Of a DNA stretch of 64,000 nucleotides, positions 1-13,393 are shown in pieces. How positions within the stretch are numbered: the first letter of the stretch is position 1; every line of letters begins with the position of its first letter. The notes under the pieces were generated by a model, which worked only from the letters and a program-made list of their open reading frames with translations, was not told the DNA's origin and did not search any database. The DNA is taken from the NCBI GenBank assembly GCA_028023455.1, contig JAQFVV010012424.1, positions 664,001 through 728,000 of the forward strand. The letters are read 5' to 3'. Both the position numbers and the translations under genes were made by a program. The stretch is from Epiperipatus broadwayi (lineage: Eukaryota; Onychophora; Udeonychophora; Euonychophora; Peripatidae).

Positions 1-1003
1 TTACATATTTGTGTTTCAATAATTAAAAATCCACTATCAGTTGATTCTTTTATTTTATTAACACTATTCCAAGTTTCAGTAGTATCTTCCCTTAATTTTT
101 CCAATACATTTTTATCTTTATTTGTATTAATTTCTATTGAATTTATTTTATTCTCTAAAGTTTTAAGTTGATGATGAATAGTCTCTAACACATTATTTTG
201 GGACTCTATCTCATTATTTTGCTTAGTAGAGAGTTGATCTATTCTTGTGTGTATCCTTTGTCTATCTTCTTGAATTTCATTCCGTATTTTATTTTGTTCT
301 TCCTTTACTTCTCTAAAAATTCCTTGATTTTTATACATTTCATCACATTTAACATTCAATCTACCTATGATGTCATTTTGGAACTCACTAAACTGTTGTT
401 GACATTTTGAATTATTTTCATCAATTTTATTCTTTAGGTCATTTAATGCTTGTTTAATTTCTATGTTATCTTTTTTAACATTATCCACATTTAAATTTAA
501 TTGTTGGATTTTAGTAGATAATTTATTTTCAATTCCTGTCATTTCAACCTTCAAATCATTTTTTAAACTATCTAATTTTTTATTATTAACATCCAATTTT
601 TGATTCAAATCACTTTTTAAGTTACACATGTCACTTCTAAAACTATTAATAATATCATCTAATTTTTTATTATTATCCGTTAACATTTTAAACATTTCCA
701 TTATAGTTGTGTTATTATCTATAACCTGTGTTGTATCAACATTAAGTGATTGATTAACCCAATTGTAGATTATTGATTTAGATCTTCATCTACTACATTT
801 TGTGTTTGAGATAACACTTGATCTAAACTCTGTGTTTGTTGAGGGTATTCAACTATGGTTGTAGAATCCCCAGGTGTTTGTACTAATGATGATTGTTCTA
901 TAATATTATTAAAATCATCAGTTAGTTCATTTTGCATATCATCCTGCATTTGATTAGAGCATTCAGTATCTTTGCTTGAAAACATTTTCCCACTTCGAAG
1001 CAT
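1..1003 (-). pseudogene. LTR-retrotransposon gag-like coiled-coil ORF, frameshifted, open at window edge
   Basis: Two minus-strand reading frames form one protein. The first starts at ATG 1003 (MLRSGKMFSSKDTECSNQMQ) and stops at 770-772 after 77 codons. A second frame, open from a few codons upstream of that stop, runs without interruption for about 255 codons to position 1 (IYNWVNQSLNVD, then long Lys/Asn/Asp/Leu-rich heptads). Residues such as LKNDLKVEMTGIENKLSTKI indicate a long coiled coil. Position downstream of a primer-binding site and an untranslated leader suggests gag; no zinc knuckle, protease or RT is visible because the element runs out of the window. The one-base frame change is a mutation or, less likely, programmed shifting; no canonical slippery heptamer is seen in the short overlap. 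Confidence 0.55.
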
Positions 1004-1324
1004 AACAAATTTTAACTTAATTCAAATATTACACAAGTTTATATATTTTTATATCCAAAATATTATATCGTAAAGTTCTTTATCACTTCATGCTATTTAT
1101 ATATACTTATGATGTTCTAATGATATATGTGTATATTTTTAAACGTCTATGTCTATATAAAAACTTTATCCCACTTAACTCTTAATTAAAACACAATTTA
1201 ATAATTAGTTATTTAAATATTGATTTCTCTAAATCATATTATATATATATTATCATTTTTAATAATATTTTAATCTTACAATTATAAACACCATATATAA
1301 TAAAATGAAATCATAAATTCAATG

Positions 1325-1344
1325 CCACACAGTTGGGCTCGCCA
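1325..1344 (-). other. primer-binding site of the LTR retrotransposon
   Basis: Read on the minus strand, the site begins TGGCGAGCCCAACTG. TGG pairs with the CCA end of a primer tRNA, and the sequence lies 320 bp upstream of the gag-like start. This places the inner edge of the 5' LTR near 1345. The tRNA species is not assigned. Confidence 0.5.
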
Positions 1345-1480
1345 AATATAACGGAATACCGGTTTATACCTGTGGTGAACTTAAATGTTCAAGGCCCAAA
1401 ACGTTGTGCGCCAAAGTATATAGGCCTCCTAATGAAAGTACTCTTCTAACATTTTCATCCAATAAAAGTAGAGATTAAGC
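1345..1480 (-). promoter_or_regulatory. probable 5' LTR (partial extent) with TATA-like box
   Basis: Sequence on the LTR side of the primer-binding site. The minus strand carries CCTATATACTTTGGCG near 1410-1427 as a TATA-like element and TATTGGATG near 1460. The outer LTR boundary and the second LTR cannot be seen, so the extent is a minimum guess. Confidence 0.35.
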
Positions 1481-4400
1481 AGATATATTTGATGTAACTT
1501 CAATAAGGGTAATTTCAATTTTCCAACTGCTCTTCTATAAATTATTGCAAATGGCTGTTTACATTAAACAAATGGAATAAATATGTAGCAATTTTTGTGA
1601 ACACAAAGATTAGATCCTGGATGCCAAAGTTTATTTCTATATATTTAATCTCCTTTCTTTTATTCTTAAAAAAAAAAAAATTGTAACAAACAAATTCTCT
1701 TTTCCATTGTCTGTATATTCATTTTCTAGCTATTCCTATGTTATTATTTACAATATAAATTTTTACTGTTATATAAATATTACTTTTAAATATAATATTT
1801 TATTACATTTTTAAGCATATTTCAAATTCCAAAATATAATCAAATAAGTTTCCCAAATACATTATTTTCTTTATAGCATGTATTCAAAATACATAAATAA
1901 GAATAAAAATGATTCTAAATAACCTTTTAGTGAATTTAAATTAAATATATGTAAAAAATAAACAGTTAAGCAAAACAATACACAAGATTTTTATTTATTT
2001 TCTTATTTATCTACTGATATGTGTGTGTAAGTGGTTTTTTTTTTTTAATCTTTTCTTTACCACTACATAAAGATAAACCTACTAGGACTTTATGAATAGA
2101 TGACTGTAGAATAAGATATAAATAAGTAAACTATATATATATTTGGTTATATTTTGAAAATATTGGTAATGATAATTTATTTCATCAATTAAAATGTTTA
2201 TTCAAAATTATATTAGATTATCAATAGCCAAATTTGTTAGCATTAATTTATTTTTAAGTGTAAAACTACCATTAAAAGATTAACCCTTTCTTTTCCACAT
2301 ACATTATTCAGGTATGATATAACAATATGGAAAATAAATATCCAGGAGCGTTATGAAAATACCCAACCATCCCAGTGTTGGTAAAATACATCATGATTGG
2401 TAATGGTGGTAATTATTGGAAATAAAACTCCATATAGCTTTATGATATAGAAAATAGCAAGTTTATATTATTTCATTTTGTATATATATAATATACATCA
2501 CTGTGCATATATTTACATTTAATTTCTCAACTAAAATCATAAACACCAGCAAACTACTTGGAGCATCCCATCACACAAGCCATAACTTGCATTGATTTAT
2601 TGTTTATCAAAAAACCCAAATTCCAGTAAAGAATAATGTCTTTTCTGTAAAATATATGAAGTAGGTTGAGAGATGAGATACTTAATAACCTAATAGTTTT
2701 AATAACAAACCCAATTCTTTCATTCTATTTTGGAATTACATCTCATAAATACATTTAATCAATGGTCATCAACCAAGCTGAACAACAGAATTTCTAGCTA
2801 TCGTTCTTCAACAGTGAATGACATAAATATTTACAATACCGACAATGGATTATTGTTTTTAATGCTAGTTTTAATAATATTAACTAATGTATTACAACAG
2901 GTTTGAAAACATTTTTTCAAACAGGCAAAACTCTCTATACATACTGCCACTTAGTGCAAGCCATAGAGAGTTTTACTTGTTTTAATAACAATTAAGAGCA
3001 AGCATATGAAATGGTGATCATGTGATGTGTATTGGCTTAAAACATTTTTTCATAAATTTATATGTACTTATATATTTTTGTTTCTATTTTTTACTTTTCA
3101 GACAAATGATATAAAAAGGATTATAATAACTGAAACATCAATTTATAATAATTTTATGCAACATATTTACTCATTAAATTTATTTTACTTTTTATATGGT
3201 TTGGTTCTGCAATAAGCAAGTTTAAAAAAGAATCAAAAGGTGTATTGATATATTGCTGTATTTAATCCAAACTCCCAAGAATCATATAGTTGTGGCTGCT
3301 TGTAATAGGAATTGAACATCACATATATTTAAAATAATGCAAGTTAAATGTATTTTTATTTCAACAATCAGCAAAATAACTACATACAGAATAAAAAGAA
3401 GGTAATATATATAATATTAGTTATCAGTTTTATTTCATTCCAATATCAGCCTTTCAAGCTAATTGAGCACGCGCCTTATGAGAATGTTAAATAAATGAAT
3501 AAAATATTTGCTTATTTATCAGTTTTATCTAAATGTACTTTCAATAATTTAGCCCTAAGGTGCATTTAAATTATAATTTAGATCAGGTAGGCTTGTTAGT
3601 TAGAGTCCTAGATCCGTATTTGCTTTCAGTGAGAATAAATTGGTTATAAATTAAATTATCCTTCCAATCAGCTGCTTTGCTGTTTCCTACGCCTTCATTT
3701 ACTTTTTTAAATTATACTTTTATAGTCTCATTCTCAAGAGAATCTAAATCTTTTGAGAATATGAGCCAAATGAGGCTCTTTGATCCCAATCTTATGGCTC
3801 TTTTTATCATGATAAACATAAACACACTTTTTATTACCTCTTGTAATTTGAAATAAATATTTTGATTACTCTATGAGATGGGAAAATATGCATTATAACG
3901 TTTTTTGAAAATTCTTTATATATTAAAACAATAATGCAAATGTGGCTGAGCGCTTTCAAGGGATACAGCCCTCATAATCATAGCCATATTGTAACTAACA
4001 AAACTAGTAATGCAAATGAGTTTATGTATTCCATTTCTTAGATACATTGTAGCATGTGTCTTTTCTATTGATGGTGTGGTTGTGCCTAGCAACAAAGCCT
4101 CTTTGACTTTTCTTTTTTAAGTCATGGCGTTCCCTGCAATTAATGTATATAATGAATACTTTAATATTATAAATTTGTGAATAAATCAAACTATCAACAT
4201 AATTTTTTAATTTATTTTTAAGAGAATTTTTATTTATCTTATGATATATACAGATTTTATTATGTTTTATTATTACAATAAATGGACAAATATATTCATA
4301 GCCATTCAGAAATTCATATTTTACAGGAACATATTTTTCACCTTTTTCCTATCGTTCTTTAAATTAATGAGGAAAGAGAGATTTAAATAAAATGGCTTTT

Positions 4401-5164
4401 CTAGTTAAAAAGTTGGTCAACCCATGCAATAGATAATTATAGGTTTCCAATTTACAATTATCTTTAATTCTATAATTAAATATAAGATTTAGCCAATAAA
4501 TGACTTACAAAAACTTCACGTCAATTTATAAGTTTGTATGCATTTAATTTCTTACTTTTGTTTGAGCATAAACAATATTATTTATTAATATAGGTCTTAT
4601 ATAACAATACAGCATATATTAATAGCTATTAAAGTTGGATTAAATTTGGAAAGAAAAAGAAAAATCCGAAATAATTGTCGACAATCATAAAGCAACAGAA
4701 TCTTTATATAATTAATTATTGGATTTAAATTCATAACTGCACAGTGGTAAATTCCGAATTGGTAATGGATTGCTAGCAGTAGAATCATACCCCCCCCCCG
4801 TCTCCGAATACATATATTAAACTACTACAGTAGAACGAGCCGTTACTTTGGATTTAAAAAGAATTTGAAAAAAATATATAATAATAATATTCAAACAAAA
4901 GAATTTATGTATTAATCCAAAATTTACAAAGAAATGGCTAAAATGTTAAGTATTTAAGATATGAAAAGGATCAAGTAAAGGCATGCTCTCTCTCATAAAC
5001 GTTTCTCAGAATCATACTTTACGTATTAACTGAAACACACAGGTTTATTATATACCTGTATCTATATATGTAATATATAGGGTATGTGAGCACAGACTTT
5101 CACATGACCCACCACTCTCCACACTATCTCATAACACTAATACACTTAAACACGTATATGTTGA
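1481..5164. other. AT-rich non-coding DNA with one deleted family-3 repeat
   Basis: No supportable exon. Contains a T-rich stretch, a poly(C) tract at 4790-4799 and, at 2925-3030, a deletion derivative of the hammerhead family-3 repeat described at 15319. That derivative has the CAGGCAAAACTCTC start and the GGTGATCATGTGATG end, but the middle with the ribozyme is missing. Short ORFs here have no recognisable features. Confidence 0.6.
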
Positions 5165-5400
5165 AAAAATAAATAATCACCAATATTAGTATTTCATGTT
5201 AAAACAGCAATCATCAGTTGGTCCAGATTACCATCTTCACACATATATGCTATAAGTGCTCAGATATATATTAAGATAGCCAAACCTCATACTTTAATGG
5301 ACAGGCTTCAATCTACTCCACACTCCAACCGTCCATCCAATTGAAAATCTAATGATGGAATGCTCGAAGGCCACTCTGAGGCCGAGATTCTTGTCACACC
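5165..5400 (-). repeat. hammerhead family-4 repeat, single copy
   Basis: Matches both arms of the 26.05-26.64 kb inverted repeat over the hammerhead, the stretch around GCTCAGATATATATTAAGATAGC and the following CACACTCCAAC segment. Oriented on the minus strand. An isolated, diverged copy with no inverted partner. Confidence 0.6.
5175..5229 (-). ncRNA. hammerhead ribozyme, family 4, diverged copy
   Basis: Minus-strand core CTGATGA (5211-5217) and GAAA are intact. Helix I pairs CCAA with TTGG and, after a GGA bulge, AATC with GATT, the same layout as the 26.5-kb copy. Helix II is badly paired (mismatches next to the core), so activity is doubtful; the copy supports the family consensus rather than a live ribozyme. 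Confidence 0.45.
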
Positions 5401-6559
5401 CATGTTGACCTAAGGTCAACCTGACCCCTCATGTACAGAATATAATCTATTTAATACATGTACAAGGGATGGGCAGACATCTCTACTATGTAAATACGGT
5501 ATTATATAAGGTAATGATTAAATACAGTGAAAGATATTTCTCAAATATCGTATATATCTTATACCTAGTATAATTCTAGAGACATATATTAATTGTATAT
5601 CAGAACAGATTTCATTTCTTCCACGTCTCTCACACTACGTATAATTGAATTTGCGTAAATCACGTAGTCGAAGACAGAAAATGTATCTTAGCCATTATTT
5701 ATTTAATGCAATAGATCTTTTGAGATGCCTAAGACTAGTTTTAATAGAAATTAATATATTAGTTTAAATGTTGATACTAACTTTATTATCATTATTAATT
5801 ATTTAACTGCATAAATTCATATAGCTATTTTTATAAGGGTTTTATTGCTTTTCGCACACAAATCTTATAGTCAGAAAAACTAACATTTTTTATTTGACTA
5901 AAGTTAATGAATATTGCTGTAATTAAATATATATTTCATATTTCAAAGAAAACGCAGTTAAATTAACTTCTTAACAAAATACTTTACCACGAAAAAGGCA
6001 TTTTCATTAAATTTATGCAGAACTTACCTTTAGTTTCAGAGAATAAAAAAATAAATCCTAAAAGGGAAACTAATACAAATTTAGCAAACATAACTATAGT
6101 AAAAAGAGAATGAACGAATATGCTCAATTATAACTACGTTTAGATTAAATCGATCCCAAATAAAAATATTTTAAAACGTAGTTGCGAATGCAAAAATCAT
6201 TTCAGGCAATAATATTCAGGGTGGTTTTTAAGATTAAAATTACACATTACGTAGATAAAAGATTATGTCTTCCAAAGCATTATATTATGTAAACATTGTA
6301 TACTGCGCAAGTTCAAAGATTCGTTTCCTGTAAAGTGTAGAGGTAGTAATTGGTCAGTGCGGTATAATACAGTGGATGAACCAAAAGTTAGTAAATATCA
6401 GATAGAATTAACTCCCAATTGAAGAAAATAAAAAAAAGAATTTGTTAAGTCAAATAAATGGAACTTTGGTGCTCAACTTAATATTTTCATGCGTGAATGT
6501 CACATGATCTCCCAAATAATTGATTTTTCGTATAGTTGTAGATTTGAGATATGTCACTC
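5401..6559. other. AT-rich DNA around the candidate signal-peptide exon
   Basis: Apart from the exon candidate at 6028-6091, I see no coding signal. A perfect 15-bp palindrome TTGACCTAAGGTCAA lies at 5405-5419. Confidence 0.5.
6028..6091 (-). CDS. candidate first coding exon with signal peptide
   Basis: On the minus strand an ATG at 6091 opens 21 codons, MFAKFVLVSLLGFIFLFSET plus Lys and one base, and then meets a consensus donor AAAG/GTAAGT. The peptide has a Lys after the start, a strongly hydrophobic core of about 14 residues and a polar end, as in a secretory signal peptide. Just upstream is TTTTTACTATAG, a plausible acceptor two bases before the ATG, so a 5' non-coding exon may precede it. 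No downstream exon was identified and the partner domains are unknown. It lies downstream of the hexosaminidase gene on the same strand but is a separate gene if real. Chance combination of an ATG, hydrophobic codons and GTAAGT in T-rich DNA is the main alternative. Confidence 0.4.
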
Positions 6560-6782
6560 ATACGTATGTGTAGATTTTAAAAAATGGAATAAGATATAGT
6601 TTCAGAATGTGTTCATAGAGGGCGTAGGGGTGAAGAGAATAGGGAAATTTTTGAAATTGTTTCAGTTATAGGAGAAAGGGTACTGAGATAAAAGGTAAGA
6701 TTAGTTAAAAGTAAAAATTAAGAGGAAGTAAAATTATAAGGATATTATGTTAATATTATTGATTAATGTGTAATATATTCTG
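6560..6782 (+). mobile_element. fragment of Penelope-like element 3' region
   Basis: About 220 bp nearly identical to 14290-14515 of the large Penelope-like element (shared stretches include CATAGAGGGCGTAGGGGTGA and GAAATTGTTTCAGTTATAGG). It begins and ends abruptly without coding sequence. Small length differences (for example, a shorter AGGGAAAT stretch) show it is a separate copy and not an assembly duplicate. Confidence 0.75.
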
Positions 6783-9700
6783 ACCTTGTAATCGTGTGTA
6801 GCTCCACTACACATCGGGCCAATCACGTTGAGGGCCATAATCTAACCGCCCCGTTCCCGCATCTCCACTTCCCCCAAAATAAATATAATATAGTGAAAAT
6901 CACCTAACCGGGTTCTAGCTCTAATAATTAATGAAATATTCAATTAAATGCTTTACTAGCTCAAGTTTCTTAAAATTAACTTAGGTTCTGTTTTAAACTA
7001 ACTCAAATAAATATTCAGGAATTCATGAGACTAGAAGTGGAAATACGGGTGACAAGGTAGATTACATTGAGACAATATCCCACAGGATACCACCTCAATG
7101 GCATAAGAACACTATCCCCCCTTATACTACTATTACAAATAATAACTACATAGTATTCTTATGACTTCTGCAACTTCTAATCACTAAGACTCATTTAACA
7201 ATTAAAGTATTAATCTTTTATCTCTAATAATAATAATAATAGTAATCATCTAGCTCAAATGAAATAATCTCAGGTTCTTAAATTTATTCATATGTTAATA
7301 AACATATGGTAGCAAAATATGACAAGGGATTTTATGTCATAATCTACTACTCTGCAATTAGATTAATAATAAAACAATAATCACAATCTTCATTGCTTAA
7401 TCCAACTAGTACAGCTTTTCTTTCATCGCAAATTTATAACCGTAATAAATTAGTTAATAATCTAATATCCCCTTTTTTATCTTTAAGTAATAAAATAAAT
7501 TAATAAGTGGCAGTGTTTAGATAATCTGATAAATAAAGCAAGTGGCAACTAATAGCATATAATTTAGCAAAATATTATGATAATGGATTGATGACCAGTA
7601 ACGCAATGCAATTTTATAATTATTTAATTATAAGAACATCAATAAATAATTAAGATTAAACATACTTCTCTATTTATCTTTTGTGCAAACAATCATATAC
7701 TTAGTTTAATGGTTGTGAACATACCCTGTGAATTCATCATGCAATGATGTAGAGAAAACAAAACTCAGACACAAGTTTTAATAAACAAATTTTAAAATTT
7801 TATTAACATCAATAAAAATAAATAAAACAAACAAATCCGTCTACATCTATTTACAAGGGATATCCTCATTTTTCTTTACACTACAATAGCTGAATTATAC
7901 ACATTTATATTTCTTTTATCATTAATTAAACTTATTATGCCTTTTAAAAGTTATTTATTTATTTCTCATTAGGTTTATCATATCACTTATTTTAACTATT
8001 TTATGGGTAATACCATTCTTTACCTTTTAATATTAAAGTTACTGTATTATAAATTATCTATGTGGATTAACTTCATTTATAACATCATAATTTTACAATC
8101 AATATGGTTTTTAAAAGAAAATTACATTTTCTTGTAACTTTATATAAGTCACTCCGCATACTTTTCAAATATTATTATTACTTTTAACGTTTGTTCTCCA
8201 ATGCTCATAAACTATAATACGTTTATTCCATAAACCATACTCATGTATAATACTATAACACGGGTTTAATTATCACCTGTTACAGTTTCACATATACTAT
8301 AATTATCGAATGTTATTGAATTTTTTTTAAATATGCAATACTTATATTTTTTAAAATATAATTAACAATAAGAAAACGTGAAATTATATTTAATATTTTT
8401 GTATATTTCTATTCGGATATACTTTTATAAAATTATAGTTCATTTCTTAAAAGGAATTAAAATAATTCTCTAACTCCTTCCCTTCTTAGGATATCTGCAT
8501 CTTTCTTTCAATAATCATAATCTACTCTTCATTAACACTTAACTATTCTTATTCCAAATAATAGCATGACATACATTCTAAAATATCTATTGTTTCCCTT
8601 TTAATAGACTTATCATATAACGATGTAGTTGCAAGAAATACAGATAAAGATAGCGAAAGATGTATAGGATATCGGGAAAATAGATAGATAACTTATCCGC
8701 AATATACTTCAAAAATGTATGGAACAGTGTGAATAGGTCCGACATTCATTGTCTAATAACCTTGGTGATAAGCATGATGTGGCAGCTATTTACTCAGCTT
8801 TACCAAACATCTAGTACGACTCACAAGAAATATATAAAATACCACTGTCCAAGACAACATGTGTACCAGTCGTAGGGCTTTGTTAACTACGCTGATTAAC
8901 ATCTAAAACTACCTATTATTTCACTCCCTGTAGCATCCTAGTTTTAAATACATCCTCTTGGTTTCCGAATCACCACGTACTACCAAGTCACTACCCAAAC
9001 TATCTCTCGAGATTTTTACTGTATCCAATATCGATAAAATACTAACTACTTTTTAAAAACAATAAACAAAATTCGCTAATATAAAAACATTTCCCTATTC
9101 CATAAGAACAATTTGTCTTGCTTTATTACACTGTAGGTTCAACATCTACGTTTTGTTAAAATAACATTTAAATACCCCAATCGGAAAATTAACAGAAAAT
9201 ATCACATAACCATCGGTTATATTGAACTATATTAATAACACATAAAATGATTATCGTATGCATATTTTTAAAAATCTAATCACATCTCAAAGTGTTTTAG
9301 AGTGTTGTTTTCGAAATGCATTTTACAACAATAATAACAATAAAACTTTTGCGCTACATTCATTCGATTCTCAGCTGATCTAAATAAATAAAACATACAT
9401 TATATATCATTAATAATTATAAATGTTACCAAAAACAATCTTTATCTTCCTATCAGAGTTCGTAGTAGGCTTCTTTCTCTTCGAGCATCGCAAACATACA
9501 AATTTCCACATACATACAATTTTATTTTAAAATTCAAAATCAAAACATATTATTTCATATAATGTTATATCACGAATTAATGTATTTTGTTTTCCCTATC
9601 GCTATCTAAAACTTAATGTTTAACTTAGATTAGTAAAGAAAATAATTCAAACCATAATCACATATTTTTCTGACGGTAAATCTTGGTTAGTCCCATAATA

Positions 9701-11229
9701 TTTATTATTTCTTCTTTTGTCCGAATGTTCTCCTTTATGCTTATTAAAGTTTTAAATAAATTAGTTCATTTAATAAACTGTTTAGACGATCTTTAGTTTT
9801 AGTGTTTAATCCAAAATTATTAGAAAACATTTTATTTAGTTATCCCACAAAGCTTTTTAATGTTCTGGCGAATATTACCTCGGCGCATTGATGCATCTTT
9901 ATTTCTAGTTAAACTACAATTATTTAATAATTACGGTACCCATTGCGTTTTCCATGGATCCAATATTTTATATTTCTCTTCTGTAAAATTTTTTTTTTTT
10001 CTTTAGGCAAGTGTTTTCCTTGGTAAACTTCACTTTCATTCATTATTATTTTATATACACTACTTTCGATCTTTAACTATTTTCTAGAGTATTTTCTCAA
10101 GTCATCTTAAAGAAAGCAATTCAAACTATTTCAATATTAAAATTCCTTTTGTCCATTTATTCTTATACGAACAATACTTATTTTTATTTTCCATTATCTT
10201 CATTAACTTTGCGCACAATGTCCTTTCATTGATTTTATACGCACGAAAACAGCTTTCATAGTGATACGCTATATAAACTATATCAATGAATAATATTAAC
10301 ATATTTGGAACATTATAAAATTTACAACTTGGTTTTAAGAATCTATCCATTTTCTATTGAAAACTCTGATTATATTTCGATAGAATCCACTGGCAGGTTA
10401 CTGTAAAGTTAGTGAAACATTACTATGAAAAACTTTTTTTTAAAACATTTTATTCTAAGATTCTCTTCGGATGATTTTTAAATTGTCAGTTGGTTTCTTT
10501 CAAAGATATTATTAAAATTATAATAAAATTGACTAATAAATTGAAGAAAAAAAAAATTAGAGAGCTTAAAATTTTACCTCTGCTCTGGAGTCAACACATT
10601 TTTGTTCTCCCCCGTTTATACAATTAGTTGGCGTGATTTTGGTTGTCTGCCAAGATCTGTTTGTTTATTGGTCAATTCCTACTTGGATTTATAAACAATT
10701 TCTAAAGTTTTAAAATCATGACGTAATAGACTTAAATGTTAACTCATTATTATTTTTAAATCAATTATTATCTATTACAATTTAACTACCTTTAAAACAA
10801 TTTTGAAACAATAATTAATAAAGGTGTATTCTACTTATTTTTATTATGATGTGTGACAATTCCATCCACTTCTATAATATACTATTTAAATATTTTAATT
10901 ATTAGTATTAATTTAAACCGGTGCTTATACATAGAATATTTCAGACAGTCACGTAGTCATTTCCGGTGTTTAGTCTATTTTTATCTGTCTTAATAAATTT
11001 GCTACTTATATTATATAAAATAATTATATAAAATTTTGAAAAACAATTTAGAAAAATATAGAATTAGATACAATTCTCACCATCACAATATTTATTATTA
11101 AATATATCATATTAATCTTTTACTGCTTAATATAATCTATAATTTTAAATACTATATAATATTAATTTTAAAATTTTTTAGTAATTGACCATTTATAACC
11201 ATCATTGACCTATAGAAAAGGACACAATA
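6783..11229. other. AT-rich non-coding DNA
   Basis: No repeat family shared with the rest of the window and no supportable exon. A slightly GC-richer patch at 6780-6890 and another at 7020-7130 were inspected without result. Simple A/T runs are common. Confidence 0.55.
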
Positions 11230-11525
11230 TAAATAATTAAAATAAAAGAAATAAATTAAAAAGTAAATTTAAATTTTAAATGATTAGAATATGGAAAAAT
11301 AAACGTTAAAAATAAATAAAAAAAATTTAAATAAAAGAAGTTAATTGAGTATAAGGGTGGGTAAAGAAGTTTTTAGATTATAGAGATATTAAAGATCCAT
11401 ATTTAAGTTAATAGTCGGAGTATTTGGAATGTTGTTTTTATTTTTATATGTATATTTGTATGTGTATATATATATTGGTATATGTATGGATATATATTAA
11501 TTGTATATGTTTAAATGTTGTAGCT

Positions 11526-11557
11526 CTGGTGATGACTGCTGGACAGTTGAAACTGTA
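11526..11557 (+). ncRNA. hammerhead-like motif in left Penelope pLTR
   Basis: CTGGTGA, a GACTG/CAGTT hairpin with a five-base loop, then GAAAC TGTA. The right pLTR copy (15087-15118) has CTGATGA but AAAA instead of GAAA, so the consensus of the two restores both halves of a hammerhead core. An extra U sits before helix II and helix I is only about two pairs, so this is hammerhead-like rather than convincing. Hammerheads are known in Penelope pLTRs. Confidence 0.35.
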
Positions 11558-12514
11558 AGGAAGGAAATAAAATAAATCATATGTTAAACTGCATTGTAGA
11601 GTGTAATTTAAGGAGTATATGGTGTATTATATCTAATTAAGCAATACAAATAAGAAGTGGAAGGAAATTTAATACTTCAAAGAAGAAGTTGGCACACTAA
11701 GATCAAGACTAATAACGAAGCAGCATTTGGATATATACAAAGATATAGTTATGGAGAACATAGATAGTATTAAAAAAACTTTTGGACTATATTAAAGGAC
11801 TAGAGGGTAGTGAAACTTCAAAGATGTTAAATGATAGGTGGAGAATGAACATGAAATTAAATGGTTTAAACAATGCTATTATATTTATGAAAGATTGTGA
11901 AAAGTATGGAGTAATACCTAATTTTGTGAAATTAAGAAAACTGAAGAAGACTATGAATGGTAAGAACAAATTTGTAGAAAATGTTGAAAGGAAAATTTTT
12001 AAAGGAATATATTAGGAGGAGTTATGCCACGAAGCATAAGGTTTATAAGATTTGTAATGTGGAAATGGTTTTAACTGCAAGAATATCTTTTAAGGAGGAA
12101 GATATTTTTAGGAATTTATGTAAGAAGAAGAAAGAATTTATAAATGAAAAATATGATGATTAGACATACTAAGAAAATGGAGAAGTTAAAAAGAGAAAAA
12201 GGAATTGAAAGATGTAAAGAAGAATTTATAAAGTATGAACAAAAGATATGTAATTTAACTAACAGATGAAGAAAAGATTATACTAAGTAAAGGAATAAAA
12301 TATGTACCATATGGAAAATGTAATAATAAGGATGTGGTAGAGGTGAAAGCATTGATGGAGAAGTTAGCACAGAAATATATAGAGGATAATTATAATATAT
12401 ATTATTATGAGAATAAGGACATTAACAGTATAATTAATAGGAAGGATAAATTATGGATGGGGAAATTGAAAGATGAGATGAATAATATAGTATATAAGTT
12501 AAAAAAATTGAATA

Positions 12515-13393
12515 GTGATGAAGAGAGTTATGAATATAAATAGAAATAAAAAGGTTAATAGGTTAAGTAATATAATTATTACAATAGATGTTAAAAGAAT
12601 AAAAAATAAATATGCAGATGAGGTAATTTTCACAAAGTCAGATAAAAGTAATAAATTAGTATTATTAAAAAAAGAAGAATATATTGAGAAAATGAATGAG
12701 ATGTTAAAAGAAAATGTTTTTATAAAAATAAAAAAAGATGATACTAAGATGAAAAATAAAAAGATGTATGAATTTATAAAGAGAATGTATAATAATAATT
12801 TGATAGATAGGAAAATATTTACATATTTAGGGAATAAAGATTGTGGTACAGCAAAAAATTATGGATCGCCAAAGATTTTTAAGGAAGGGATACCGTTAAG
12901 ACCGGTAATTAATGGTACAAATTCCTACTTTGATAAGATGTCAAAGTGGATAGCGAATAATGTTTTAAAAAAATATGTGAATAGAAATGGTAGTCATTAT
13001 GTTAAGAATAATAAAAATCTGATAAAGGAAATTAGAGAAAAAGTGGATCAGTATAGTAATTATAATTTAACAATGGTAAAAATGGATGTGGTAGTAATGT
13101 ACACTGATATTAATGTGGAGAAAGCTATGGAAGTGGCAATTAATAGATATAAAAATGACAAGAGTAGAGAAATAGAAATACCAACAGGAAGATTGATAGA
13201 GATTATGGAAATTTGTTGCAAAGAAATCACATTTGAGTTTAATGGAAAGTATTATAAACAACAAAAAGGATTATTAATAGGAGGGACATTAAGTGCAGTG
13301 CTAAGTGATATGTATATGGAAAGGTTAGAAGATTTAATGATGGATAATAAGAATGCTCCAATATTTATGAAAAGATATGTGAATGACTATTGA
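12515..13393 (+). pseudogene. Penelope-like reverse transcriptase, inactivated
   Basis: 292-codon open stretch. Recognisable Penelope RT motifs: YGSPKIFKEGIPLRPVINGT (residues 116-135), KMDVVVMYTDI with the first catalytic Asp at about 191, and KGLLIGGTLSAVLSDMYMER (251-270), equivalent to the G-SPLSP-LAD motif. The catalytic box reads KRYVNDY: the first Asp of YVDD is Asn, and a stop follows directly. Downstream frames continue the thumb region with further breaks up to 13800. In Penelope elements this enzyme primes from a nick or a telomeric end; this copy would be dead. An N-terminal domain lies in short overlapping frames at 11782-12543 (for example, the NNAIIFMKDCEKYGVIPNF stretch). Confidence 0.9.

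Noticed and set aside
3945-4000. tRNA-like TGGCTGAGCGC with possible Leu/Ser tRNA fold
   Set aside because: No box B at a suitable distance and no stems.
5405-5419. TTGACCTAAGGTCAA as a nuclear-receptor response element
   Set aside because: A lone palindrome next to a repeat with no nearby gene; chance is a sufficient explanation.
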